Notes under the pieces: generated by a model
Told to the model about the DNA's origin: nothing
Database searches by the model: none
Seen by the model: only the letters and a program-made list of their open reading frames with translations
Translations under genes and position numbers: made by a program
Assembly: GCA_934167175.1 (NCBI GenBank)
Contig: CAKPKF010000006.1
Location: 3,096 to 67,095, forward strand
Source: an uncultured Clostridia bacterium
Lineage (GTDB): Bacteria > Bacillota > Clostridia > TANB77 > CAG-508
Length of the DNA: 64,000 nt
Reading direction: 5' to 3'
Shown here: positions 17,801 to 25,964 of the stretch, piece after piece
Numbering within the stretch: the stretch's first letter is position 1
How the letters are laid out: every line of letters begins with the position of its first letter

Positions 17801-17854
17801 ATATATAATTTTTTAAGTAATTATAGATATGTAATTATTTAAAAAATTATATAT
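17801..17854 (+). repeat. Long AT-only inverted repeat before adk
   Basis: The 16-base arms 17801-17816 and 17839-17854 are perfect reverse complements. A further 7 pairs (one G-U) lie inside, with an 8-base loop at 17824-17831. The whole forms a 23-bp hairpin ending about 27 bases before the adk Shine-Dalgarno sequence. It may be an attenuator, an RNase III-type processing site, or DNA-level structure. Confidence 0.75.
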
Positions 17855-17894
17855 GGTTTTCATATATATTAAGAGATATATAGGAGGTATAAAT

Positions 17895-18560
17895 ATGATT
17901 ATTATTATGTTAGGAGCACCTGGTACAGGAAAAGGAACAGTAAGTTCAATATTATCAGAAAGGTTAAATCTTCCACATGTTTCGAGTGGAGATATATTCA
18001 GAAATGAAATAAAAAATAAAACAGCTTTAGCAAAAGAATTAGATGAATATTTATCAAAAGGAGCATTAGTTCCAGATGAACTTACAATAAGAATTATATC
18101 TGAAAGATTAAAACAACCAGATTTAAAAGATGGAGTAATATTAGATGGATTTCCAAGAACGGAAGAACAAGCTATAAAACTAGATGAAATATTAGCAAAA
18201 GAAAATAAAAAAGTTGATGTTGTTCTTAATTTAATAACACCGGAAGAAGAGCTTGTAGAACGAATTGTAAATAGAAGAATATGTTCAAATCCAGAATGCA
18301 AAACAATATATAATTTAAAACTAAATCCTCCTAAAAAAGAAGGAATATGTAATGTTTGTGGAAGTGAACTAATACAAAGAAAAGATGATAATGAAGAAAC
18401 AGTAAAAAATAGATTTAGAGAATATATTAATTTATCTAGTAAATTGGTAGAATACTATGGAAAAAAAGATGTATTGTATACAGCAGAAATTACTGAAAGA
18501 TTGAATAAATTTGGAAAAGAAGTTGCAGAAGAATTTATAACTTATTTAGAGAGGAAGTAA
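17895..18560 (+). CDS. adk: Adenylate kinase (zinc LID form)
   Basis: Interconverts ATP + AMP and 2 ADP. The P-loop GAPGTGKGT is at residues 7-15, with the AMP-binding SSGDIFR and DGFPRTEEQ. The LID has CSNPEC and CNVC, the four-Cys zinc site of Gram-positive enzymes. The frame extends upstream to 17853, but AGGAGGT sits 7 bases before the ATG at 17895, giving 221 residues. map follows after 5 bases. Its position between secY and map is the normal Firmicute order. Confidence 0.97.
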   Translation: MIIIMLGAPGTGKGTVSSILSERLNLPHVSSGDIFRNEIKNKTALAKELDEYLSKGALVPDELTIRIISERLKQPDLKDGVILDGFPRTEEQAIKLDEILAKENKKVDVVLNLITPEEELVERIVNRRICSNPECKTIYNLKLNPPKKEGICNVCGSELIQRKDDNEETVKNRFREYINLSSKLVEYYGKKDVLYTAEITERLNKFGKEVAEEFITYLERK

Positions 18561-18565
18561 TTAAA

Positions 18566-19336
18566 TTGATTACTATAAAATCAAAAAGAGAAATCGAACT
18601 AATGAAAGAAGCATGTAGAGTAACTGCAATTACACATAAAGCAATTGAAGATGCAATTAGACCAGGAATTAGCACGCTAGAGTTAGATAGAATAGCAGAA
18701 AAAACAATAAGGGACAATGGAGGAATACCAGCACAAAAAGGATATCCAAGTGGATTTAAAGGAGTTCCAGATTTCCCAGCATCTATATGTGCATCTATAA
18801 ATGATGAAGTAATACATGGAATACCTTCAAGAACTGCTATAATTAAAGATGGGGATATAGTTAGTATTGATCTAGTAACATTAAAAAATGGATTTAATGG
18901 TGATGCAGCAAGAACTTATATGGTTGGAAATGTTAATAAAAATGCAAAAAGATTAGTAGAAGTTACAAAGCAAGCTTTTTTTGAGGGAATCAAATATGCT
19001 GTTTCTGGAAATAGACTAGGAGATATATCCAATGCAATAGGAGAATATATAGTAAAAAATGGTTATTCAGTTGTTAGAGAATTTCAAGGACATGGAATAG
19101 GTAGAAGTATGCATGAAGAACCAGGAATACCTAATTACGGAAGAGCAGGTAGAGGAGTTAAGCTTCAACCTGGCATGACACTAGCTATTGAACCAATGGT
19201 TATAATGGGAAAAAACAACATTTTAGAATTAGAAGATGGATGGACTATTGTGACAGAAGATGGAAGTTTGGCAGCACATTATGAAAATACAATTTTAATT
19301 ACAGAAAAAGAGCCAGAAATATTGACATTACTGTAA
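18566..19336 (+). CDS. map: Methionine aminopeptidase, type I
   Basis: Removes the initiator Met from nascent proteins. The five metal ligands are in place: Asp in SIDLVTLKNGFNGDAA (two Asp, about residues 94 and 105), His in GHGIGRSMHEEP, Glu in AIEPMV and Glu in HYENTI. At 256 residues it is the short bacterial form without a zinc-finger extension. The TTG at 18566 is the start, with GAGGAAG overlapping the end of adk. Confidence 0.97.
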   Translation: MITIKSKREIELMKEACRVTAITHKAIEDAIRPGISTLELDRIAEKTIRDNGGIPAQKGYPSGFKGVPDFPASICASINDEVIHGIPSRTAIIKDGDIVSIDLVTLKNGFNGDAARTYMVGNVNKNAKRLVEVTKQAFFEGIKYAVSGNRLGDISNAIGEYIVKNGYSVVREFQGHGIGRSMHEEPGIPNYGRAGRGVKLQPGMTLAIEPMVIMGKNNILELEDGWTIVTEDGSLAAHYENTILITEKEPEILTLL

Positions 19337-19448
19337 AAATGTTATATACTATATAAGCTAATTGTATAAAATGAAAATAATATAGAATGTTTCTTATTAG
19401 CAGATATAAAAGAGGCATTCTTATACCTTTAATTAGGGAGGGGTAAAA

Positions 19449-19667
19449 TTGGCTAAAGAAGATGTAATAGAAGTAGAAGGAACTGTTATAGAAACATTAC
19501 CTAATACTAATTTTAAAGTTGAGCTAGAAAATGGGCATCAAATATTAGCACATATTTCTGGAAAACTTAGAATGAATTATATAAAAATCTTACCAGGTGA
19601 TAAAGTAAAAGTAGAACTTTCACCATATGACTTAACAAGAGGCAGAATTACTTGGAGAGCAAAATAA
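19449..19667 (+). CDS. infA: Translation initiation factor IF-1
   Basis: IF-1 occupies the A site of the 30S subunit during initiation. It is a 72-residue OB-fold protein with the full family sequence: KEDVIEVEGTVIETLPN, HISGKLRMNYIKILPGDKV and LTRGRITWRAK. Translation begins at TTG 19449 with GGGAGGGG 7 bases before. rpmJ follows in the usual order. No KOW-domain gene lies between map and infA. Confidence 0.97.
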   Translation: MAKEDVIEVEGTVIETLPNTNFKVELENGHQILAHISGKLRMNYIKILPGDKVKVELSPYDLTRGRITWRAK

Positions 19668-19712
19668 TAATAAAATGATATATACAATTTATATCTTACA
19701 GGAGGTGTAAAA

Positions 19713-19826
19713 ATGAAAGTTAGAGCGTCTGTAAAACCAATATGCGATAAATGCAAGGTTATAAAAAGAAAAGGTGTAATAAGGGTTATTTGTGAAAACC
19801 CAAAACATAAGCAAAGACAAGGTTAA
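19713..19826 (+). CDS. rpmJ: 50S ribosomal protein L36 (zinc-binding)
   Basis: A 37-residue protein that begins KVRASVKPICDKCK and ends NPKHKQRQG. The zinc ligands C11, C14, C27 and H32 are all present. The ATG follows AGGAGGTG by about 6 bases, and the position between infA and rpsM is standard. Confidence 0.96.
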   Translation: MKVRASVKPICDKCKVIKRKGVIRVICENPKHKQRQG

Positions 19827-20030
19827 ATAGAAAAAACAAGTTATTAACACAAATATTGGTAGCGGCTGTGAAACTTTTAACTAAAATTAAAAGTTTACAT
19901 ATCAAATTTGTGTTTATATATATGTCTGTTAAAGTTTAAAGACTGCTTTATATATTAATAATAAAGTACATTTCACTTTAAATATTTAAAGACAAAACAA
20001 AAATAATAATTATAGAAAAAACATTTTGGA
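19827..20030 (+). promoter_or_regulatory. Structured untranslated region before rpsM
   Basis: About 200 bases without a gene. A closing stem (AACACAAAT near 19846 with ATTTGTGTT near 19906) encloses a smaller hairpin, AACTTTTAA with TTAAAAGTT, and the segment GTAGCGGCTGTG. Further down are repeated TTAAAGAC-type pieces. This fits a protein-binding leader for the rpsM-rpsK-rpsD-rpoA-rplQ genes, as known for S4 control of the alpha operon in other bacteria. The assignment is inferred only from position and pairing. Confidence 0.45.
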
Positions 20031-20043
20031 GGTGCTAAAATTT

Positions 20044-20415
20044 ATGGCTCGTATAGCAGGAGTTGATTTACCTAGAGAAAAAAGAGTAGAAATAGGACTT
20101 ACATATATATATGGTATAGGAGTATCAAGCTCTAGACAAATACTTAAACAAGCTGGGATTAATCCAGATATCAGAATAAAAGACTTAACAGATGATCAAG
20201 TTAATAGTATAAGAAAAGTTATCGATGGAAACTTTAAAGTTGAAGGTGACTTAAGAAGAGAAGTAGCTCTTAATATAAAAAGACTTACTGAAATCGGATG
20301 TTATAGAGGATTAAGACATAGAAAAGGCTTACCGGTTAGAGGACAAAGAACAAAAACTAATGCTCGTACAAGAAAAGGTCCTAGAAAACTAGTTAGTAAA
20401 AGTAAAAAGAAATAA
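20044..20415 (+). CDS. rpsM: 30S ribosomal protein S13
   Basis: S13 contacts tRNA and the 50S subunit from the 30S head. It opens ARIAGVDLPREKRVEIGLTYIYGIG and ends GLRHRKGLPVRGQRTKTNARTRKGPRK. An in-frame ATG at 20026 exists, but GGAGGTG precedes the ATG at 20044 and gives the usual 123 residues. Confidence 0.97.
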   Translation: MARIAGVDLPREKRVEIGLTYIYGIGVSSSRQILKQAGINPDIRIKDLTDDQVNSIRKVIDGNFKVEGDLRREVALNIKRLTEIGCYRGLRHRKGLPVRGQRTKTNARTRKGPRKLVSKSKKK

Positions 20416-20435
20416 TTAAGGAGGTATAATGCTAA

Positions 20436-20831
20436 ATGGCTAAGAAAGTAGTAACAAAAAGAACACCTAGAAGAAATAGAAAAAACATTGAAAAAGGTGT
20501 AGCTCATATTCATTCTAGTTTTAATAATACAATAGTTACAATTACAGACGTAAACGGTAATGTAATATCTTGGGCAAGTGCTGGTGAATTAGGATTTAAA
20601 GGTTCTAGAAAGAGTACTCCATTTGCTGCAGGAGAAGTAGCTGAAACAGCAGCAAAAGCAGCTATGGAACACGGATTAAAAATAGCAGAAGTATATGTAA
20701 AAGGTCCAGGTTCTGGTCGTGAAGCTGCAATAAGATCTCTTCAAGCAGCTGGTTTGGAAATAAGCAGTATAAAAGATGTAACACCAATACCACACAATGG
20801 TTGTAGACCACCAAAAAGAAGAAGAGTTTAA
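20436..20831 (+). CDS. rpsK: 30S ribosomal protein S11
   Basis: S11 lines the mRNA exit on the platform. It has GVAHIHSSFNNTIVTITDVNGNVISWASAG, GFKGSRKSTPFAAG and IPHNGCRPPKRRRV at the C terminus. It has 131 residues, with AAGGAGG upstream. Confidence 0.98.
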   Translation: MAKKVVTKRTPRRNRKNIEKGVAHIHSSFNNTIVTITDVNGNVISWASAGELGFKGSRKSTPFAAGEVAETAAKAAMEHGLKIAEVYVKGPGSGREAAIRSLQAAGLEISSIKDVTPIPHNGCRPPKRRRV

Positions 20832-20926
20832 TAAAAATAAAATAGGAGAAACAAAGCTCCGTTCAAATATAAAGGAAATAATATCCTTATTTTATAGAAA
20901 TAAGAGAAAGAGGTGTAATAAATAAC

Positions 20927-21553
20927 ATGGCAAGATATAAAGATGAACAATGTCGTATTTGCCGTAGAGAAGGTCAAAAATTGTTCTTAAAAGGTTCAAG
21001 ATGTTATTCTGATAAATGTAGTGTTTCTAGAAGAAATTATGCACCAGGACAACATGGACAAAAAAGAGCAAAACTTTCTGAATATGGTACTCAATTAAGA
21101 GAAAAACAAAAAACTAAATCATATTATGGTGTAGGGGAAAAACAATTTAGAAAATATTTCAAAATGGCATCAAACAAAAAAGGAATTACAGGTGAATTAT
21201 TACTTCAAATATTAGAAAGCAGATTAGATAATGTTGTATATAGATTAGGGTATGGTAGCTCTAGAGCACAAGCTAGACAACTTGTTAACCATGGACATTT
21301 TGAAGTAAATGGTAAAAAAGTTGATATAGCTTCATACTTAGTAAAACCAGGAGATGTAATTTCTGTTAGAGAAATAAGAAAAGATAATAAAACAATAAAA
21401 GCAAATGTTGAAGAAAATGCTGCAAGACCAGTTCCAGCATGGCTAGAAAAAGATATAGAAAATTTAAGTGGTAAAGTAGTTACTCTAGCATCTAGAGAAG
21501 ATGTAGATTTACCAGTAAAAGAACATTTAATAGTAGAGCTTTACTCAAAATAA
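20927..21553 (+). CDS. rpsD: 30S ribosomal protein S4 (zinc form)
   Basis: S4 nucleates 30S assembly. The N terminus holds four Cys (C9, C12, C26 and C31) in the zinc-binding C+ form, and the S4 RNA-binding domain LESRLDNVVYRLGYGSSRAQARQLVNHGHFEVNG follows in the middle. It has 208 residues. Its location between rpsK and rpoA is the clostridial (not Bacillus) arrangement. Confidence 0.97.
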   Translation: MARYKDEQCRICRREGQKLFLKGSRCYSDKCSVSRRNYAPGQHGQKRAKLSEYGTQLREKQKTKSYYGVGEKQFRKYFKMASNKKGITGELLLQILESRLDNVVYRLGYGSSRAQARQLVNHGHFEVNGKKVDIASYLVKPGDVISVREIRKDNKTIKANVEENAARPVPAWLEKDIENLSGKVVTLASREDVDLPVKEHLIVELYSK

Positions 21554-21624
21554 TTAAGATTTTGAGAGAAATAGTATATATTATAATGTTGTTTTGCAAA
21601 AGCAACTCTATTAGGAGGTAAAAA

Positions 21625-22572
21625 ATGATTGAATTCGAAAAGCCAAATATCGAATGTTTAGAGGTAGACGATGATAATAATTATGCAAAATTTGTGTGTG
21701 AACCTTTAGAAAGAGGATATGGAGTTACAATAGGAAATTCATTAAGAAGAATCCTTCTTTCATCACTTCCAGGTGCTGCAATTACTAGTGTAAAAATTGA
21801 AGGAGTTGTACATGAATTTGCTACAATACCAAATGTTGTAGAAGATGTACCAGAAATAATAATTAATTTAAAAGGTGTAAGATTAAAATTACACGACAAT
21901 GAAGAAAAAATAATAAGAATTGACTTTAAAGGAGAAGGAGAAGTAACTGCTGGAGACATAATTACAGACAGTACAGTTGAAATCTTAAATCCAGATTTAC
22001 ATATAGCAACTGTAGCAGAAGGTGGACATTTACAAATGGAAATGACAGCTGATAGAGGTAGAGGTTATAATTCAGCTATAAAGAATAAAAAACCAAACCA
22101 AGATATATCAGTTCTTCCTATAGATTCTATATATACTCCTGTAAAAAAGGTTAATTATTCAGTACAAAATACAAGAGTTGGACAAGTAGTTGACTATGAT
22201 AAACTAATTATAGAAGTATGGACTGACGGAAGCTTAAAAGCTCATGAAGCATTAAGTTTAGCTGCAAAAGTTATGACAGGACATTTAGAATTATTCATAG
22301 ATTTATCAGAAGCTACTAGAAACACACAAGTTATGGTAGAAAAAGAAGAATCTAAAAAAGAAAAAGTTCTAGAAATGTCTATAGAAGATTTAGAATTATC
22401 TGTTAGATCATTTAACTGTTTAAAAAGAGCAGGAATTTCTACAGTAGAAGATTTAACAAATAAAACAGAATCAGACATGATGAAAGTAAGAAACTTAGGT
22501 AAAAAATCATTAGATGAAGTTACAAATAAATTACGTTCTTTAGGATTAGACTTTGCTTTTGAAGAAGAATAA
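21625..22572 (+). CDS. rpoA: RNA polymerase alpha subunit
   Basis: The alpha dimer scaffolds RNA polymerase, and its C-terminal domain contacts UP elements and activators. The N-terminal domain (residues 1-230) has GYGVTIGNSLRRILLSSLPG. A charged linker (KEESKKEK) leads to the C-terminal helix-hairpin-helix domain LKRAGISTVEDLTNKTESDMMKVRNLGKKSLDEV. It has 315 residues. The ATG follows AGGAGGT. Confidence 0.98.
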   Translation: MIEFEKPNIECLEVDDDNNYAKFVCEPLERGYGVTIGNSLRRILLSSLPGAAITSVKIEGVVHEFATIPNVVEDVPEIIINLKGVRLKLHDNEEKIIRIDFKGEGEVTAGDIITDSTVEILNPDLHIATVAEGGHLQMEMTADRGRGYNSAIKNKKPNQDISVLPIDSIYTPVKKVNYSVQNTRVGQVVDYDKLIIEVWTDGSLKAHEALSLAAKVMTGHLELFIDLSEATRNTQVMVEKEESKKEKVLEMSIEDLELSVRSFNCLKRAGISTVEDLTNKTESDMMKVRNLGKKSLDEVTNKLRSLGLDFAFEEE

Positions 22573-22626
22573 ATAATATATAGAGATATAATATAGATAA
22601 AAAATATAAAGGAAGGTGAAACAAAA

Positions 22627-23151
22627 GTGGCTAAGAATAGAAAATTAGGTAGGCCAACAGATCAAAGATTAGCTATGTTAAGAGGATTAACTACATCTGT
22701 TATTGTAAATGGAAAAATAGAAACAACTTTAGCAAGAGCTAAAGAAGTTAAAGCTATAACAGATAGTTTGATGGCATTAGCAGTTAAAGAAAAAGACAAC
22801 TTTGATATGGTAGAAGAAAAACGTGTACAAGCAAAACGCGAAAAAGATGGTAAAAAAGCTACAGAGCTAGTAAAGAGTAAAAATGGTAAAGAATATTTAA
22901 GAGTAGTTAAAGAAGAAGTTACTGTTAATGTTCAAAAAGATAGACCTTCAAGATTGAATGCTAGAAGAAAAATGATAAGAATGGTTAATAAAGTTAAAGA
23001 TGAAAATGGAAAAAACATAGATGTACCAGGAAAATTATTTAATGAATTAGCTCCAAAATATGCTGATAGAGTTGGTGGTTATACAAGAATCATAAAACTT
23101 GGAAAAAGAAGAGGAGACGGAGCAGAAGTAGCAATACTTGAATTAGTATAA
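22627..23151 (+). CDS. rplQ: 50S ribosomal protein L17 with internal insertion
   Basis: L17 lies at the tunnel exit region of the 50S subunit. The family ends are clear: RKLGRPTDQRLAMLRGLTTSVI at the start and LAPKYADRVGGYTRIIKLGKRRGD with AILELV at the end. At 174 residues it is about 50 longer than the Bacillus or E. coli protein, because of a charged insertion at about residues 56-99 (EEKRVQAKREKDGKKATELVK and onward). Similar insertions are known in Clostridia. The start is GTG 22627 after GGAAGGTGA. A terminator follows. Confidence 0.96.
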   Translation: MAKNRKLGRPTDQRLAMLRGLTTSVIVNGKIETTLARAKEVKAITDSLMALAVKEKDNFDMVEEKRVQAKREKDGKKATELVKSKNGKEYLRVVKEEVTVNVQKDRPSRLNARRKMIRMVNKVKDENGKNIDVPGKLFNELAPKYADRVGGYTRIIKLGKRRGDGAEVAILELV

Positions 23152-23159
23152 GTAATAAA

Positions 23160-23205
23160 AAATGAAAAGTCAGACGTAATATAGTATGACTTTTTATTTT
23201 TTTTT
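23160..23205 (+). terminator. Terminator of the ribosomal/rpoA/rplQ operon
   Basis: AAAAGTCA pairs with TGACTTTT around a 14-base loop, then a long T-rich run. Confidence 0.8.
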
Positions 23206-23313
23206 ATAATAAATGAAAGGAGAACATGATAAAATAGTATGAGATTAATGATAAATTAGAAATATATAATTTATTATTAAATGGGAAAACGCATATATCA
23301 TGAAGGGATACCT

Positions 23314-24426
23314 ATGAAAAAATATTTGTTTACGTCAGAAAGTGTTACACAAGGACATCCAGATAAAGTATGTGATTTAATATCAGATACTTTGCTAGAT
23401 AAAGCATTAGAGCAAGATGAAAACTCAAAAATAGCAGTAGAATGTTTAATAAGTAAAGATCAATTAAATATTTCAGGACAAATAACTTCAAAAGCAAAAT
23501 TAAACTATGAGGAAATTGCTCGCAAAGTGTTAAAAGATATAGGGTATGATAATAAAAAAACAGATATAGACTATAAAAAATGTATTATAAATACAAATAT
23601 TACAAAACAAAGTGAAGATATAGAATTAGGAATTAAAAAGTATGGTGCTGGTGATCAAGGTATAATGTTTGGCTATGCATGTGATGAAACAGAAGAATAT
23701 ATGCCTTTTGCAATAAGTATAGCTCATAAATTAACACAAAAAATAGATGAGGTTAGAAAAAATAAGATAATACCATATTTAAGGCCAGATGGAAAAGTGC
23801 AAGTTACTGTTGAATATATAGATAATATTCCTACTAAAATTAATACAATATTAATATCTGTGCAGCATTTAGAAAGTGTTAGTAATGAAAAAATAAAAAA
23901 AGACATAGTAGAAAAAATCATAAATAATATTATAAATGAAAAGTATATGGATAAAGATACTAGAATATTAATAAATCCGACAGGAAGATTTGTAATAGGA
24001 GGACCATTAGCAGATACAGGTGTTACAGGAAGAAAAATAATACAAGATACTTATGGAGGATATTCAAGACATGGAGGAGGAGCATTTTCAGGGAAAGATG
24101 CTACTAAAGTTGACAGGTCAGCTGCATATATGTTAAGACATGTAGCTAAAAATATAGTAGCGAATAAATTAGCTAAAAAATGTGAACTGCAAATATCATA
24201 TGCAATAGGTATTAAAGAACCAATATCATTAAACATAAATACATTTAATACTAGTAAAATACCAGAAGAAGAAATACTAAATTTAGTAATAAAAAAATTT
24301 AATTTTGAACCGCAAAAAATAATAGAATATTTAAATTTAAAAAATCCAATATATTCTAAAACAACAAATTATGGACATTTTGGTAGAGAAAGTTTTACTT
24401 GGGAAAAAATAAAAGTGGATTTCTAA
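23314..24426 (+). CDS. metK: S-adenosylmethionine synthetase
   Basis: Makes SAM from Met and ATP in the cytoplasm. Landmarks are FTSESVTQGHPDKVCDLISD at the N terminus, the ATP-binding GAGDQGIMFGYA, and the P-loop-like GGAFSGKDATKVDRSAAYMLRH. The C terminus has IGIKEPISLNI and FGRESFTWEK. The frame is open to 23281, but AAGGGA 6 bases before the ATG at 23314 gives the usual start KKYLFTSESV and 370 residues. No SAM riboswitch is recognisable in the short upstream region. It stands alone between the ribosomal terminator and a convergent minus-strand gene. Confidence 0.97.
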   Translation: MKKYLFTSESVTQGHPDKVCDLISDTLLDKALEQDENSKIAVECLISKDQLNISGQITSKAKLNYEEIARKVLKDIGYDNKKTDIDYKKCIINTNITKQSEDIELGIKKYGAGDQGIMFGYACDETEEYMPFAISIAHKLTQKIDEVRKNKIIPYLRPDGKVQVTVEYIDNIPTKINTILISVQHLESVSNEKIKKDIVEKIINNIINEKYMDKDTRILINPTGRFVIGGPLADTGVTGRKIIQDTYGGYSRHGGGAFSGKDATKVDRSAAYMLRHVAKNIVANKLAKKCELQISYAIGIKEPISLNINTFNTSKIPEEEILNLVIKKFNFEPQKIIEYLNLKNPIYSKTTNYGHFGRESFTWEKIKVDF

Positions 24427-24432
24427 TTATAA

Positions 24433-24466
24433 TGAAAAGCCCCACAACAAAGTATTGTTATGGGGG
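24433..24466 (-). terminator. Terminator for the minus-strand gene at 24477
   Basis: On the minus strand, CCCCATAACAA pairs with TTGTTGTGGGG and is followed by CTTTT. It lies between two convergent genes. Confidence 0.7.
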
Positions 24467-24476
24467 AAAACTTGAA

Positions 24477-24773
24477 CTAACTTAATGTTGATAAGTCAAT
24501 TAGAGGGTCATTTTCTAAAATAATGCTGTTGGCTGGTTTGCTACCAGCATATTTTAAAAGCAATTTCAAATTTTTTGGAACATTAATTATAAATCTTGAA
24601 CCTGAAACAGAATAAGTATTTTCTAATGCATATTCAGCTATTAAAACATCTTCTGTACCCTTGATAGAAAGGTAATTACCATCTTCATCATGTGTTATAA
24701 TGTAATCCAAAGGATTCCAAATAATAAGAAGTAAGGGTATGTCCATTTTAATTTGAGTTGAAAAAATTTTCAT
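24477..24773 (-). CDS. Uncharacterised 98-residue protein, paralogue A
   Basis: I do not recognise a named family. The protein is clearly related to the product at 24962-25258: both have MDIPL or KDIPL near the start, then W..(L/S)(D/E)Y, IxGxED, NT(Y/F)S, S(R/K)F(I)INVP.N(L/I)KL.LKY.G..PAN and a DPL.D.S end. There is no signal peptide or membrane segment. The ATG at 24773 follows GAGGTGATTTGCTTT, a leader shared with the paralogue. Its frame was intact enough to suggest selection. The central hydrophobic NVP..KLLLKY stretch suggests a beta-rich small domain, which is a guess. Confidence 0.7.
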   Translation of the reverse strand: MKIFSTQIKMDIPLLLIIWNPLDYIITHDEDGNYLSIKGTEDVLIAEYALENTYSVSGSRFIINVPKNLKLLLKYAGSKPANSIILENDPLIDLSTLS

Positions 24774-24916
24774 AAAGCAAATCACCTCTAGTTTTTTAAA
24801 ATTTTTACCATTATATCATAAAAATGTCAAAAAAGCAATAATATACATAAAGTATTACTTATAACTTAATTTTATTTTTGAATTTCAGTTTTATTATAGA
24901 TGGAATTTGATTTTGC

Positions 24917-24950
24917 AAAAAAATACCCATAACCAAGTAATGTTATGGGC
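24917..24950 (-). terminator. Terminator for the minus-strand gene at 24962
   Basis: On the minus strand, CCCATAAC pairs with GTTATGGG, followed by TATTTTTTT. It resembles the hairpin after the paralogue, so the terminator was duplicated with the gene. Confidence 0.75.
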
Positions 24951-24961
24951 GAAAACCTAAG

Positions 24962-25258
24962 TTAGATTAAAATTGAGTAATCCATTAAAGGATCTTCTTT
25001 TAAAAATTCAATATTAGCTGGTTCATTACCAGTATATTTTAAAATTAATTTAATATTTTCTGGAACATTTATGACAAACTTTGAACTAGCTATTGAAAAA
25101 GTATTTTTAACAAGTTGTGGTGAAACTAGTGTATCTTCTGAACCTCTAATAAAAATATCTTGTATATTTTTACTTCTTGCTATATAGTATTCGGAAGAGT
25201 CCCAAACAACAATTGTTAAAGGAATGTCCTTTTCTACTGGATAAATAAATTTTTTCAT
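24962..25258 (-). CDS. Uncharacterised 98-residue protein, paralogue B
   Basis: Tandem paralogue of the gene at 24477-24773, with the same length, the same ribosome-binding leader and a similar terminator, so the whole unit was duplicated. The frame continues upstream to 25324, but the ATG at 25258 has GAGGTG 8 bases upstream and matches the start of the paralogue. The sequence has diverged well outside the shared motifs, so the duplication is not recent. The function is unknown. It lies back to back with the sortase-substrate operon, about 105 bases from its promoter. Confidence 0.7.
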   Translation of the reverse strand: MKKFIYPVEKDIPLTIVVWDSSEYYIARSKNIQDIFIRGSEDTLVSPQLVKNTFSIASSKFVINVPENIKLILKYTGNEPANIEFLKEDPLMDYSILI

Positions 25259-25363
25259 AAAGCAAATCACCTCGGGTTTTTTAAAAATTTTTCTTATTAT
25301 AGCATATAAAAGAGAAAAAAACAACAGTATACATAAAACTGGTAAAAATAAAATAAAAAAGTA

Positions 25364-25392
25364 TTGTAAAATAAAATAAATAGTGGTATAAT
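25364..25392 (+). promoter_or_regulatory. Promoter of the sortase operon
   Basis: TTGTAA, 17-base spacer, perfect TATAAT at 25387-25392, 36 bases before the ATG at 25428. Confidence 0.7.
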
Positions 25393-25427
25393 TTGCACAT
25401 AAAACACAAGAAAAGGAGTAATGAAAT

Positions 25428-25964
25428 ATGAAAAAGGTAGTTAGTTTTTTTATTGCAATGATTATATTAATTATTAGTGCAACCTATGTTGGTGCAGCAA
25501 GTGGTTCAGAAATATTATTAAACTATGCAAAAAAATCACACAAAGTTGTTGGAAAAGAAATGACATTATCATCTTCGGATAGAGTGAAATTAGAAAGATT
25601 TTTAAATGATAATCCAATAAGTGAGGCCGAAGCAAACTCTGTTATATCAAAAGCTGAAGAAGTTATAAAAACAGCAAATGATTCAGGAGTTAATGATATT
25701 TCTAAATTGTCAAAAGCAGACAAAGAAAAAATAATAGCTACAGCAAATGAAGCAGCAAGCATATTAGGTGTAACATTAAAGTTTTCAAATAATAATGTAG
25801 AAGTATATAAGGATGGTCAAAAAATTGAGTCACTTACATTAAATAGTGGAAAACTTGCTTACACAGGAAACAATGCAAGTGCATTAGCTTTATCTGGAAT
25901 AGCAATAATTGCCGTTGCTATGGCTTTTGGTATAAAAAAAGGAAAAGAAAAATATGCAAATTAG
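25428..25964 (+). CDS. Secreted sortase substrate with LAYTG sorting signal
   Basis: Predicted cell-wall-anchored protein of 178 residues. It has a Sec signal peptide (KKVVSFFIAMIILIISATYVGAA, cleavage probably near 23-24) and a helical middle part (about 30-115) with many Ser, Lys and Glu. At residues 143-147 LAYTG is followed by a hydrophobic stretch and the tail KKGKEKYAN, the layout of a sortase sorting signal. Its coding end overlaps the sortase gene by 11 bases, which strongly links the two. The role of the exposed domain is unknown. AGGAGT precedes the ATG. Confidence 0.75.
   Translation: MKKVVSFFIAMIILIISATYVGAASGSEILLNYAKKSHKVVGKEMTLSSSDRVKLERFLNDNPISEAEANSVISKAEEVIKTANDSGVNDISKLSKADKEKIIATANEAASILGVTLKFSNNNVEVYKDGQKIESLTLNSGKLAYTGNNASALALSGIAIIAVAMAFGIKKGKEKYAN

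Noticed and set aside
23206..23313. SAM riboswitch upstream of metK
   Set aside because: The region is only about 100 bases, very AT-rich, and no conserved S-box core or stem set is visible.
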